Positions 35,634-46,100 of a stretch of DNA of 64,000 bases are shown piece after piece. Both the position numbers and the translations under genes were made by a program. The notes beneath the pieces are model-generated. The model did no database searches. It had not been told where the DNA came from and was given only the letters and a program-made list of their open reading frames with translations. The number at the start of each line of letters is the position of its first letter. Within the stretch, counting starts at the first letter, position 1. The stretch comes from Allorhodopirellula solitaria (GTDB lineage Bacteria > Planctomycetota > Planctomycetia > Pirellulales > Pirellulaceae): NCBI RefSeq assembly GCF_007859855.1, contig NZ_SJPK01000002.1, positions 186,001 through 250,000 on the forward strand, read 5' to 3'.

Positions 35634-37768
35634 AGAGCGAGTGCTTCTTCGGCGAGTTGACGATAGTGTGTGCGGTCGATCGGACTGAGCGGTGGCAGGT
35701 GCCGACGGCTGCGACTTTCCCGCAGGACATCGTACAACCCGGCGACCGTGCGGGGGCGAACCATCTCGCGAATGATCCCCGCTCGCAGCGACTCGTCACT
35801 CCAGCGTCGTTGCCCGGCCCAGCCCAAGTCGATAGTTTCGCGACCGCTGTGGTCAACATCGAGATCTCCATAGAGCAGCTCGCGATGAACCACGCCCTCG
35901 ATGTTATCGATACCACCGATCACGCCATATCGATCAGGCTTGATCGCGGCTTCGTCGGCCCTCGCCTGCAGTTCGGCTTCGTTGAGCCCCGAAAGGTCCT
36001 CCTCCGGTTCGCTGGGCATGACCGCTTCGGCCACTCGCGGCTGCGGATCGGTATAGATCACCATCGGAACGTCTTGGGCGACACGAATGCGGCGAACCAA
36101 ATCGATCATTTCCACACCCGAAGCGTCGACGGGTCTGCGTTTGCAGAGAATCAACCGCATGTCCTCACCGAGGGCGGCGACGTCCTGCAAGCCAACGGCC
36201 GTGGAAACGAATTGGGCCTCCACACCGGCCTGGTTGGCCAGGGCCTCGAGTTCCGCTCTGACGTCGGGGCGATTTTCGAGCACGATCGCGATGGGGCGAT
36301 CGCTCAGCTCGCTCATCTGTTGCCAGCGCTGTCGGACCCGGTGACTACCCGCATAAGGCTCGGTCGGTGCCAGTCGCGCGATCGCAGCAGCCGCTTCATA
36401 GCGAACGCGTGTGTTGGCGTCATCGATGGCCTGAACCAGCGGGGAGACTTCGTCGCCAACAGGAAGCAACCAGGCGGCTGCGGGGACATTGGGCTGGGGT
36501 GAGATCAGCCGCAGCCATGCCAGGGCCGCGGGTTCATCGCCCGCTTGGGTTGCTGTGTTCAAAGCATCGAGAATAAAATCGATGTCAGACACCCCCGGCA
36601 AGGTATCAAGTGCGGGCGCTAGCACATCGCGGCGAAACGCCGCCACCTGTTTTTCGTCTCCCCAGTCGGGATCCGCCACAACGTCATAAGAGACCATCGC
36701 AGCGAGCTGGGCCGCGACGCTGCGATGCTCATTGTCGCCAATGGCGACGAGTCGTGCTGCGGCGTCCGACGCATCTCGGAACTTCAATACCCAATCGGGA
36801 ATCCGTTGTGCCTTGACACCATCGCGTTGGGGATTCATCACCCAAACATCGGCACGACCGAGTTCACGGACGCTGAGCCGAGCCTCCTGTGCAGCCTCGG
36901 CGAGTTCGGAACGCAGCATTTCAACCACATCTTGGCGAGAAGGGCTGGTCACGGATCGATTGGCCAAGGCATCGGCGACGAGCGTGGCGGCGGGATCGGC
37001 AGTCGCCTCGTTATCGGCAGGGGGCGTGCGGTACAGGGTCATCAAGAGATCGTGGAGGAACGGACTCTTTTCAATTTGACCATTGGGTGCCATCCGAATG
37101 AGTGCTGAGGTCGCGCCGGTACGTGATTCGGTGGTTCCATACAACGCGATACGCCGCAGCGCCTCCGGTCCCGAGTGGTCGTCAATCTGCAGCATGGCCC
37201 GCAGCCAGGCGTCTCGTTTGCTGGAGTCATCCGTGGAAACGATCGCATGCACCAAGGCAGCGACGGAGGCGTCGCCACCAGCGAAGAGTGTTCGGATCGC
37301 CGGTAGCTTTTGGTCTGCGTTCGGCTGCGCCAGGGCATCAATTGCCTGGCTCAGTCGGTCGGGAGCGACAAGGCTCTGGCGACGCAGCGTGAACAGTTCA
37401 TCGAGCGTCTCCACGGAGGCCGGTGTCATCTCGGGGCGATTCGCAATCTGCAGTCGCTCGGTCGCGGTGATCTGTTCGGCGACCGCCGTTTTCTGCTGTT
37501 CATTGAATCTGCGAGCAGAGATTGAGCTGAGCAATTCCTCGACAGCCTCCCACTCCCCCATCCGGGCCAATGCTGAAACGGATTGGCCGAAGTCCGTGGG
37601 ACTGCGTTGGGCGCGGAGGATCGTCTGTTCGACGGCGGGATCTCTCGGTTGGATCATGCGTTCGACGACGCTCAAGGTCAACGGCGACTGCGCCTGCGCG
37701 CCCGCGTTGGCCAGGGCGGCGGCCAACACGATGGCGGTGAGGGATATCCGGACGATGACGCGAATCAT
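35630..37768 (-). CDS. Secreted HEAT-repeat protein with degenerate receiver-like domain
   Basis: The protein has 712 residues from ATG 37768. A signal peptide (ISLTAIVLAAALANAGAQA) precedes HEAT-type helical repeats over about 100-470. Around 480-580 the pattern IAIVLENRPDVRAELEALA, then LILCKRRPVDASGVEMI and RVAQDVPMVIYTDP follows the strand/helix order of a CheY-like receiver, but the phospho-acceptor Asp position reads Cys/Lys, so phosphorylation is unlikely. An export signal with a receiver-like fold is unusual. The gene overlaps the metalloprotease-like gene by four bases. Confidence 0.78.
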   Translation of the reverse strand: MIRVIVRISLTAIVLAAALANAGAQAQSPLTLSVVERMIQPRDPAVEQTILRAQRSPTDFGQSVSALARMGEWEAVEELLSSISARRFNEQQKTAVAEQITATERLQIANRPEMTPASVETLDELFTLRRQSLVAPDRLSQAIDALAQPNADQKLPAIRTLFAGGDASVAALVHAIVSTDDSSKRDAWLRAMLQIDDHSGPEALRRIALYGTTESRTGATSALIRMAPNGQIEKSPFLHDLLMTLYRTPPADNEATADPAATLVADALANRSVTSPSRQDVVEMLRSELAEAAQEARLSVRELGRADVWVMNPQRDGVKAQRIPDWVLKFRDASDAAARLVAIGDNEHRSVAAQLAAMVSYDVVADPDWGDEKQVAAFRRDVLAPALDTLPGVSDIDFILDALNTATQAGDEPAALAWLRLISPQPNVPAAAWLLPVGDEVSPLVQAIDDANTRVRYEAAAAIARLAPTEPYAGSHRVRQRWQQMSELSDRPIAIVLENRPDVRAELEALANQAGVEAQFVSTAVGLQDVAALGEDMRLILCKRRPVDASGVEMIDLVRRIRVAQDVPMVIYTDPQPRVAEAVMPSEPEEDLSGLNEAELQARADEAAIKPDRYGVIGGIDNIEGVVHRELLYGDLDVDHSGRETIDLGWAGQRRWSDESLRAGIIREMVRPRTVAGLYDVLRESRSRRHLPPLSPIDRTHYRQLAEEALAL

Positions 37769-37914
37769 GAAAGACTCGTGGTATGAGAAGGAGGATCGAT
37801 CTCCTCCAGTCTAGTCTCTTGTCGGCACAAGGAGAACAATTGATCGACAAAGTGAGGCAGGCCCGCCAGCCTGATCGTTACAATCGGTGGGGTTATGCTG
37901 GTTCGGGATAGCGA

Positions 37915-38892
37915 TCAGCTCACTCGGTCGGTGACCTCACGATGCGGCTGTGTGCGGATCAGCACATAGATTGCGGCGGCAATCAGGTCGGCGGTCGTGC
38001 CTGGATTGAGGCGGTTGCCGTCCGCTCGCAGTACCTTATCGAAACGGCGGATGCTCTCGACACGCTGCCGTTCACCCTGCCTCGCCATCGTATCCAAACA
38101 CTCCTTGGCGAGGCGGGCCACGCGGTCTGATTCGGCTTGACCACATTTCCTGGCGATCAAACTATCGCCCGAGTCAGCGATCAAGTTGATGTGAGCCAAT
38201 ACGATCCCGCTGAGTAAATCGCCGCTGGAGGCCACGCTGTGCTGGAGTGCGGGCACGACGTGTTGAAACAGATCGCGAAAACCGCCTGCGTACTGAGCAG
38301 CGATTCGATCACGAGACGCGGCGAGTCTCATCGCGGCGAGGATGTCGTAGGAATCCCGATGGTTTCCGTTAACATCGAGGGGGTGGTCGTTCCCGAGCGA
38401 CGCGTCGGTCAGGCCGCCCGCCCCCGCACCTGAAATCGCACTGGCGATCAAAGCGCCTTGGTGAGGGTCGATGCGAGCGACCTGTTCCGCGGTCTGCGAT
38501 TGCCACATCGTCAACCGCTCGCTGTGCGTATGGGTTCGGTCGCGCTGCCAATCCGGTTCACTGCTGAGCAGCGGCCCGAGCAACAGCAGGATACCGAGGT
38601 TCACGTTCGTGCCGGTGGCAACCACGGAGGCGGTGACAGCGGAATGAATGACGGCCCCGACTCGATCGACGTCGGACAGGTCCGCGAGCATGCTGGCCGT
38701 CGCGTCGGCAGCACTCACAAAATGGGTGTAGTTTAAATCGTGGAAATGGGCGGCAGGGTGTACGTTGCCAACCTTGGGGGCGGTCGCTTCCAAGACGCAC
38801 GCCATTCGGACCGCGTCGACTCGGCGCGCTGCCGAGGCTGCCAGTAAACACCAGATAGGAACTCCGTCCGCGACCGACTTGGGCTCATTCAC
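37915..38892 (-). CDS. CitG/MdcB-like triphosphoribosyl-dephospho-CoA synthase family protein
   Basis: GTG 38892 is chosen because its GTGA overlaps the stop of the alpha/beta hydrolase gene; it gives 325 residues. The family core is present: CVLEATAPKVGNVHP near the start, then GTNVNLGILLLLGPL and the later GNRLNPGTTADLIAAA. Classical members make the precursor of the citrate lyase or malonate decarboxylase prosthetic group. No such enzyme is encoded here. Related CitG-like proteins are known near tetrahydromethanopterin C1 genes in other bacteria, so a different role is possible. No C1 genes are in this window. Confidence 0.82.
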   Translation of the reverse strand: MNEPKSVADGVPIWCLLAASAARRVDAVRMACVLEATAPKVGNVHPAAHFHDLNYTHFVSAADATASMLADLSDVDRVGAVIHSAVTASVVATGTNVNLGILLLLGPLLSSEPDWQRDRTHTHSERLTMWQSQTAEQVARIDPHQGALIASAISGAGAGGLTDASLGNDHPLDVNGNHRDSYDILAAMRLAASRDRIAAQYAGGFRDLFQHVVPALQHSVASSGDLLSGIVLAHINLIADSGDSLIARKCGQAESDRVARLAKECLDTMARQGERQRVESIRRFDKVLRADGNRLNPGTTADLIAAAIYVLIRTQPHREVTDRVS

Positions 38893-39800
38893 GCCGCGGC
38901 CTGCTCGGGAAGTCCCAGCGACGACAAGAACGTCTCCATCGTCGCAAGAGTTTCCTCTGGGGCATCCTCCATCACGTAGTGACCGGTTGTTTCCAGCTCC
39001 TGCACTTGAGCGTGAGGCCAAGCCTGTTCAAAACGACGCAAACATTCTGGGCGGAAGCACCAATCCCTCATCCCCCAAATCAGTTGGATCGGGATGTTCG
39101 CAAAATCAGGCAATCCGGCTTCGAGTTTTTCCAGTTCCGAATAGGTGGGATGGCTCCGGTGCATCGGGATGTCACGAACAAAGCGATCAATGGCGACACG
39201 GTTCGCCCAGTTGTCATACGGCGCCAGCAAGCCGTGGGTGGCATCGGCCGATAGTTTCGTTCGCGACATGGCCATCGTGACCGCCGCGCGTGCGAATAGG
39301 TTCAGACCGCGGACTGCGGGCGTGCCGACGAGTGGCCAACGACAGGCCGCGATCCGTTGGGGCATGTAAGGTGGCGGAAACGCGGCGGTGTTGAGCAGGG
39401 CGATGCCGGAGAGTTTCTCTCGACGCTGATGGACAGCGGACAGCCCGATCGCGCCGCCCCAGTCATGGGCGAGCAGCACGATGTTCTGTAGGTCGAGCTC
39501 ATCGATCAGACGCACCAGGTTGTCACGATGCGCCGCCATGGTATATGGAAACTCGTCCGCGGTCGGTTTGTCACTGCGGCCGCAGCCGAGATGATCGACA
39601 GCCACGACCCGGCAGCGGGATGAGAAACGCTCGATCACGCGGCGATAGTAGAAACTCCAGGTGGGATTGCCGTGCACGCAAAGCAACGTGGGGAGAGAAT
39701 CACCCGACCCTTCGCCGCTCGAGGGAGGCGCCTGGTCGATGTACCGCAAAGTATGGCCACCGAGAGACAGTTCCTTCGAGCGATACGGGAACAAATCCAT
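38889..39800 (-). CDS. Alpha/beta hydrolase, haloalkane dehalogenase/OleB-like
   Basis: ATG 39800 gives 303 residues, the usual length; the frame extends to a TTG at 39842 that adds nothing family-like. HGNPTW at 43-48 carries the oxyanion-hole region and Asn, and AHDWGGAIG places Asp113 as the nucleophile, as in haloalkane dehalogenases, epoxide hydrolases and OleB. DHLGCGRSDKP and the C-terminal GHYVMEDAPEE (catalytic His) complete the set. OleB-type beta-lactone decarboxylase is a good alternative to dehalogenase, but oleA, oleC and oleD are not nearby. It is coupled to the CitG-like gene by a GTGA overlap. Confidence 0.85.
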   Translation of the reverse strand: MDLFPYRSKELSLGGHTLRYIDQAPPSSGEGSGDSLPTLLCVHGNPTWSFYYRRVIERFSSRCRVVAVDHLGCGRSDKPTADEFPYTMAAHRDNLVRLIDELDLQNIVLLAHDWGGAIGLSAVHQRREKLSGIALLNTAAFPPPYMPQRIAACRWPLVGTPAVRGLNLFARAAVTMAMSRTKLSADATHGLLAPYDNWANRVAIDRFVRDIPMHRSHPTYSELEKLEAGLPDFANIPIQLIWGMRDWCFRPECLRRFEQAWPHAQVQELETTGHYVMEDAPEETLATMETFLSSLGLPEQAAA

Positions 39801-39969
39801 CGCGAGCGACGAGAACTCTTGCTCGTGTGTTTCCGTTTTCAAGGCTTTGGCATCAAAGAGGTCGTGGAAATGGGAGGCTGCGTGAGCGAAAACCTACCTG
39901 CCCGCCTCCCCATCTGCAATAATACAGGAACGATTCACCACCTCCCCACCCCCGCAACGGAACCGACGG

Positions 39970-40518
39970 ATGTCCAATCGACCTGTGAAAATCATCTCCG
40001 CGATCCACTGGCGCCGCCGTGCGGTGCTCGCCCTCTTGTTGGCGGTGTTCGCCTGCGGTCCTGCTCTAGCACAACCGCCGGGAGAATCGACTCCACCAGA
40101 GAGCTCCGAAGCGGCCGATCGGTCGGAGCGAGACAAGCAGGACGCACGTGGCAAGCGGATCTCTCGTTACTTGACTGGCGCGACCTTCACCGGGGCGTTC
40201 ACAATGGGGCAGCAAGAAGACGTCGCTCCCAAGGAAGAATCCTACACGATCACGTCCTGTGAACCGCTGGCGGAAAAAAATCGGTATCGTCTGAAAGTGA
40301 AGATTCGCTACGGCGACGTCGATGGTGAGTTCCCCATGGATCTCGACATTCTGTGGGCTGGGCGGACGCCCGTGATCACGTTGGACGCGATCGCGATCCC
40401 GGGTCTTGGCACGTTCTCCGCTCGCGTTTTGGTTCACCAAGGTCGTTATGCGGGCACATGGCAACACGGTGAGAAGGGCGGCCATTTGTTTGGGAAAGTC
40501 ACACCAGCGGCGAAGTAG
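39970..40518 (+). CDS. Secreted protein, unknown
   Basis: The protein has 182 residues from ATG 39970 with a signal peptide (RAVLALLLAVFACGPALA). A charged, probably disordered linker (PESSEAADRSERDKQDAR) leads to a small beta-rich domain: GATFTGAFTMGQ, YRLKVKIRYGDVDGEFPMDL and GTWQHGEKGGHLFGKV. I do not recognise the family, although similar small secreted proteins occur in planctomycetes. It lies between the hydrolase pair (-) and the pyrophosphatase (+), about 120 bases upstream of the latter, and could be co-transcribed with it. Confidence 0.65.
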   Translation: MSNRPVKIISAIHWRRRAVLALLLAVFACGPALAQPPGESTPPESSEAADRSERDKQDARGKRISRYLTGATFTGAFTMGQQEDVAPKEESYTITSCEPLAEKNRYRLKVKIRYGDVDGEFPMDLDILWAGRTPVITLDAIAIPGLGTFSARVLVHQGRYAGTWQHGEKGGHLFGKVTPAAK

Positions 40519-40628
40519 TTCGCTGCATCAATTTCGCCTCGTCCACGGCGATGCGAGCAAGGTTTCATCTACCGCTTGCCTCGTTTCGGACTCAGGCGGG
40601 GCCATGACCCGTCACAATCATTTTTTCT

Positions 40629-40637
40629 GAGAGAGAG
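40629..40637 (+). promoter_or_regulatory. Ribosome binding site of the pyrophosphatase gene
   Basis: GAGAGAGAG lies five bases upstream of ATG 40642 and selects that start over the in-frame ATG at 40576. Confidence 0.65.
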
Positions 40638-40641
40638 CGTC

Positions 40642-43107
40642 ATGGACGTGATTTTAGTTTGGTTAATCGCGACGTCCGCTTCGATCTTGGCATTGGTGTG
40701 GGCGTGGCGGTTTCATCATCAGATGATGTTGGCCGATGAGGGGACCGAGCCGATGCGGGCGATCGCCCAGAGCGTTCGGGAGGGTGCCGCCGCCTATCTT
40801 CACCAGCAGAACAAGGTCGTCACGGTCGTGTTCTTGGTCGTGACGGTTTTGTTGAGCGTAGCGGCGCTGTGGCTCAACGTGCTGTCGGTGTTCACACCGA
40901 TCGCATTTCTGACCGGCGGGCTTTTCAGTGGTCTGTGCGGCTGGTTCGGAATGAAGACAGCGACTCAGGCGAGTAGTCGCACCGCAGCGGCGGCCAAGGA
41001 CTCACTCGACTCAGGGCTGCAGATCGCCTTTCGCAGTGGCGCCGTCATGGGGCTGACCGTGGTCGGCATGGGGCTTCTGTATCTCTGTGTGTGGTTCGCC
41101 ATCCTGTATTACTTTGTGCCGCTGATTGGTGGTGAGGAGGCGCGGCTGAGCCTGCGTCAAATTTCGATCACGATGCTGACCTTTGGAATGGGGGCGAGTG
41201 CCCAGGCATTGTTTGCCCGGGTGGGCGGCGGGATCTTCACCAAAGCCGCCGATGTCGGTGCGGATCTCGTCGGAAAAGTGGAGCAGAGTCTCGCCGAAGA
41301 TTCACCGCGCAACCCGGCAACGATTGCTGACAACGTGGGCGACAATGTGGGTGACGTTGCCGGCATGGGCGCGGATCTGTACGAGTCCTACACCGGCTCG
41401 ATCCTCGCTGCATCGGCCCTCGGTGTGGCTGCCATGAGCCAACAGGGTGTGTTGGGCGAAGGCGGTGACGCGGAGGCGGCCCAGTTGCAGGCGATGCTGC
41501 TGCCGATGGCCATTGCTGCAATCGGCATTGCCTGCTCGATCGCGGGCATCTACGCGGTCAAGACAGACGAATCGCTGTCGCAGAAGTCGTTGCTGAAGGC
41601 GTTGGCTCGCGGTATCAATCGCTCGTGCCTGTGGGTCATGATCGGGTCGGTGGGAGTCGCGATGTGGTTGATGCCGCGGGTGCCCGGCACGCTGCTCTTG
41701 GGCGTCGTTCCCGGGATTGCCGTTAGTGTGATCGTGGGATTGATGGCGGGATGGCTGATCGGATGGTGGACGCAGCGGGTGACGAGCGACGAGTACGCGA
41801 CGACGCAGCACCTTGCCGCTCAGGCGGAAACCGGTCCGGCTACGATCATCATCGGCGGCGTCGCCGATGGGATGATGAGCGTTTGGCTGCCGATCGTGAT
41901 CATCTCATCGGCCATGTTGTTGGCATTCGGATTTGCCAATGGTGGCCACTTCAACGACGTCACCCGTTTTTCATTGGGTTTGTATGGTGTGGGGATTGCC
42001 GCGGTCGGCATGCTCAGCACGCTCGGGATCACCTTGGCGACGGACGCCTACGGTCCCATCGCCGACAATGCCGGGGGAAACGCCGAGATGGCAGGGCTCG
42101 ACCCCGTCGTCCGTCAACGCACCGATGCACTGGACAGCCTCGGCAATACCACTGCGGCAACCGGAAAAGGGTTCGCGATCGGCTCGGCCGCTTTGACGGC
42201 ATTGGCGTTGCTAGCGGCCTACGTCGAGGGTGTCCGTGATGGTTTCGATCGCTGGGGGCGGGATGTCGCGTCCCAGGTCACGGGCGAGGGAAGTTACAAG
42301 ATCAACGAGAATTTGCTGGTGGAGAAGACCCCCGAGGGGACGCAGACCTATTTGATCCTACCGAGTCGGCCACAGACAACCGAGCAGACGGCAGAGCAGG
42401 CAGCGACGTGGCGACAGCTCGACGCCCTCGAGCCGATTGCTGATGGCGTGCTGGCCTCTTCGGTCGCCGGCCAGCGAGTCGATATCGCGCATGCTACTCT
42501 GCAGGACTTTCTGCATTACTTCGATACCACTTTGATGAATCCGCGTGTGCTCGTTGGAATTTTCTTGGGGGCGATGAGTTCGTTTGTGTTTTGTGCGATG
42601 ACCATGCGTTCGGTCGGCCGCGCCGCCGAGGGGATGGTTCTGGAGGTTCGTCGGCAGTTCACTGAGAACCCCGGTATTCTCGACGGGTCGGTCACCCCCG
42701 ATTACCAGCGTCCGATTGAGATCAGTACCAAATCGGCCCAGCATGAAATGATCCTCCCGAGCCTGTTGGGATTGCTGCTGCCGATCGCGGTCGGGCTGTT
42801 GCTTGGCGTGGGCGGCGTGCTCGGGTTGCTGACGGGGTGTTTGACCAGCGGCTTCTGTCTCGCCGTGTTCATGGCCAACAGTGGCGGGATGTGGGACAAC
42901 GCGAAGAAATACGTCGAGGCGGGACACCATGGCGGTAAAGGCAGCCCCGCTCACAAAGCCGCAGTGGTGGGTGACACTGTCGGCGACCCGTTCAAAGACA
43001 CCAGTGGTCCGAGTTTGAACATTCTGATCAAGCTGATGAGCATGGTCAGTGTGGTCGTCGCGGGACTGATCGTCAGATACTCGCTGGTAGCCTACGAGAT
43101 CTTCTAG
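40642..43107 (+). CDS. hppA: Membrane-bound pyrophosphatase (H+ or Na+ pump), K+-dependent type
   Basis: This integral enzyme hydrolyses pyrophosphate and pumps H+ or Na+ across a membrane. From ATG 40642 it has 821 residues and about 16 membrane spans. Signature motifs are intact: [33 protein letters not shown], and [13 protein letters not shown]. The potassium determinant reads [10 protein letters not shown], with Ala where K+-independent enzymes have Lys, so K+ dependence is expected. Whether H+ or Na+ is pumped cannot be decided by eye. A hydrophilic insert (about 560-625, including [16 protein letters not shown]) is longer than in short family members. It is convergent with the LptC/LptA-like gene, eight bases apart. 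Confidence 0.97.
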   Translation: MDVILVWLIATSASILALVWAWRFHHQMMLADEGTEPMRAIAQSVREGAAAYLHQQNKVVTVVFLVVTVLLSVAALWLNVLSVFTPIAFLTGGLFSGLCGWFGMKTATQASSRTAAAAKDSLDSGLQIAFRSGAVMGLTVVGMGLLYLCVWFAILYYFVPLIGGEEARLSLRQISITMLTFGMGASAQALFARVGGGIFTKAADVGADLVGKVEQSLAEDSPRNPATIADNVGDNVGDVAGMGADLYESYTGSILAASALGVAAMSQQGVLGEGGDAEAAQLQAMLLPMAIAAIGIACSIAGIYAVKTDESLSQKSLLKALARGINRSCLWVMIGSVGVAMWLMPRVPGTLLLGVVPGIAVSVIVGLMAGWLIGWWTQRVTSDEYATTQHLAAQAETGPATIIIGGVADGMMSVWLPIVIISSAMLLAFGFANGGHFNDVTRFSLGLYGVGIAAVGMLSTLGITLATDAYGPIADNAGGNAEMAGLDPVVRQRTDALDSLGNTTAATGKGFAIGSAALTALALLAAYVEGVRDGFDRWGRDVASQVTGEGSYKINENLLVEKTPEGTQTYLILPSRPQTTEQTAEQAATWRQLDALEPIADGVLASSVAGQRVDIAHATLQDFLHYFDTTLMNPRVLVGIFLGAMSSFVFCAMTMRSVGRAAEGMVLEVRRQFTENPGILDGSVTPDYQRPIEISTKSAQHEMILPSLLGLLLPIAVGLLLGVGGVLGLLTGCLTSGFCLAVFMANSGGMWDNAKKYVEAGHHGGKGSPAHKAAVVGDTVGDPFKDTSGPSLNILIKLMSMVSVVVAGLIVRYSLVAYEIF

Positions 43108-43115
43108 CCGTTCGA

Positions 43116-46100
43116 CTAGCGTTTGCTAGGCAGGTCCGACGGCCGCAACCCGGTGCTCATGCTCTCGAGCTGAGAGGACACGACCGTCAACGGGTCAAGC
43201 CGCAGTGTCAGACTGCGAATGGCCGCATTGGCAACTGGTTTACCGTTGAGATCCGTTTGCCGGAATCGGGCGGGGCGTCCAGGGACGCCAACGATGGTCA
43301 CGAGGTCTTTGGCGATCGCGTATCCACACTGGTCCGCGGTCGCCTCGGACAATCCCTTCTCGGTCCGCGTGCGAAAGACGATTCCACCGGATGCTTGCAC
43401 CTCGATCGCCATTTTCGACTGGGAACTTCGCGCGGTCTCTGCAAAGCGTGATTGCCGAACCGCCACGGTTGGATCGACCGCCAAGCGAAGTTGATCACAA
43501 TCGAGAGTCAATTCGTCTTCGTCGAGCAAATCCATGTTCGAGGCATGAAAGCGACTGTCGAAATCCGGAACAATCTTGCGTCCGATTCGCACGCCACGAT
43601 CGAAGGTCAGCGACCGTGCAATCAGGTCACCACGCATGCCATCCTGATACACCAAGTGCACACCGGTGATTGTGGGTTCGGGCATTGGGCCCGGTGGTGT
43701 GAGACTGGCAGAACGCATGCCCGCGTACTCCGCCTCGATCATCCCCTCGGTATGAACAGCTGCGCGGGAAGCTCCACCGCTGACGGTCGCGACGTCCGCG
43801 CTGCGAGGCGGTTTGGGAGGAGTCCGGAACCATCCGCGGTACGATCCAGCCCCCGGCGCAATGACTTGTCCTTGAAGCGGCGAAGCGTCCGAAGGATGAG
43901 CTGATCCACCCGTTGGAGCTTGGCCGGGAATCCAGCTCAATTGGGAGACGACCATTTCGTGCCGAGATTCACGAACGCCATCGGCCGCGAATCGATTGAC
44001 ATGAAGTTCAACAGGTTGATCCGATGTCTGCCGCAGCGATACCTGTGAAAGACGGGTGGCTTTGAAGGTGCCTGGCGACCGCAGATCAACCGGGGTTTCC
44101 AGTGTGAACGTCAATTCGTCGCCTTGCATGGTCAACTCGCTCGGTTCTTGTCCCTGAGCGATCGCGGCTTGTAGCAGCACGCCTCCACCGAGCGTGGCGA
44201 CACGTCCGTCGAATGTCATCGATCCTCCGAAACGACCCCGAGGACTCTGCGTCCAACGCGTCTGTTTGCCGGGATCATTCATGCCGCGAGCCGCGCCCGT
44301 GGTGCCTCCGGCTAATCCGTTACCCAGCGCGTCATTACCCAGGGCGGGTAGGAATGCCGTGGGAACGACGAATTCACCCGCCGAAGGGATCCAGATATAG
44401 TTGTCGTCGGGACGAACTTGGATTTCAGGGCCCACGAAATAGCCATCGCCGAGCTCGAGTCGAGCGGGCACCTGCGACTGGCTGCCCAATTGCAAAACGT
44501 CACCGCTGCCACCGCTATCGCGTAGCCGCAGTTGATCTCCTGTCATTACCGCTGTCATCGTCTTGGCGGTCGTGGCTGGATTCGCGGCCACGCTGGCAGC
44601 CCGTTTTTCATGCAGTTGCAGAGAATGAGTGACTTCCACATTCCCCACGACACTCAGGTCGGTAGCGGTCAGCTCACCGTCACCGAAGGTGAGCTTGGCG
44701 GTAACCTGATCACCTCGGATGGTCGCCGGAGGTTGATTGACGGCAGACTTCTGCTTGGACTGTGCAACTTGCCCTCCGTGTCCCGGCGGCGTGCTCGGCG
44801 CAGACTCTGGCTGAGAGACCCATTTCCGAATCGAGGAACCTTCGGCGACGTCGTCCTTGGGTTGGGGCGACTCGAGGCTTTGTTCGAAGAACAGGTTCAT
44901 CTGTGGCGTGTTGGCGTGCAGGGAGCGAGAGCGAACACGCACATTCCCGATCGCAGCGAAACGGTCCGGGAACCAGCGTTGATCGAGGCTCCCCTGTTGG
45001 GCTGGCGTGCCGTTCGTGGCGGGTGTCGCGGACGGCTCAATCGGCTTGATGACGCCTTCGATCCGATCGGTTTCGAAAGAGCCCCCATCGGCCAAGAGGC
45101 TGCGGATGGCGCCATCGCACCACACGCCGAAACGCACATGCAGGTTATCCGTGGTGGCCACATCGAGCGGTGCCACCCGCAGACTGTCCCGCCAGGCGAA
45201 TGATTGGAACACCGAATCGAGAGCGACATAGTCCACCTGCCCGCCGCCTTGCACCTCGACCGACCCGAGTTGCTGAGGCAGTTTGGGGTCGAATCGATAA
45301 ACGATCTGCGACAGCGTTGCATGCAGGTCGCCACGGCGAATCTTCACCATCGACTCCGCCTCGCCCACAGTCGACGGTTCATCTCGTTGGCCAGTCGTTG
45401 GTGCAGGACCCGATCGAGCGCGGGCGACCAACCAACCCTTCAAGGGATCGAACAAGATCTCACCGGCGGTCAGGTCAAATTGTTGCGAAGTCATCGACAA
45501 ACGGAGGGGGTCGCCGGTGGCCTCGATGCGATCGATCCAATCCAGTGCGGTGGCCCGCTCGCGACTCGAGTTGAGCGGATCTCGCAATGTCAAGCGAAGC
45601 GAGTTGCAGTGAAATTGATCCAGGTCGGGCGTGCCAGTTGGGATCGGTGTCGATGAGCTATTGCTTCGCTCGGCCTGGCGGTAGACGGAGTGCGTTGGCG
45701 TGGTGCGGGGCGATTGATGGATCAAGCGGACGTTGCGATCGAGCAAGAGCTGGTCCATGGCAAAGTCGTATTCAATACGTCCATCGCAGTGAACCTCCAC
45801 GACGCCGCGATCCTCGGTATCGTCGGGCGACTGAGGATCGCCTCCCTTGCCGAGCGGGAGGGTGAGTTCTCGCAGATAGATCAGCTCCATGCGGTCGAGC
45901 GAGCGGGCGAGGTTCGACTTCGACGTTGGGCTGCCCGTCGAGGCGGCGAGGTGCAATGTCAGGTCGCGGCCGACCATGACGGCGCGGCCCACCTGCATCT
46001 CAATCGCTTCGGTCGTCCATATTTTTCGACGATCGATACCGACGTTCGCGGTACGAATGTCGAGTGTTTGGTCATCGCCCGAGGAGTTCGCCGCAAGGCT

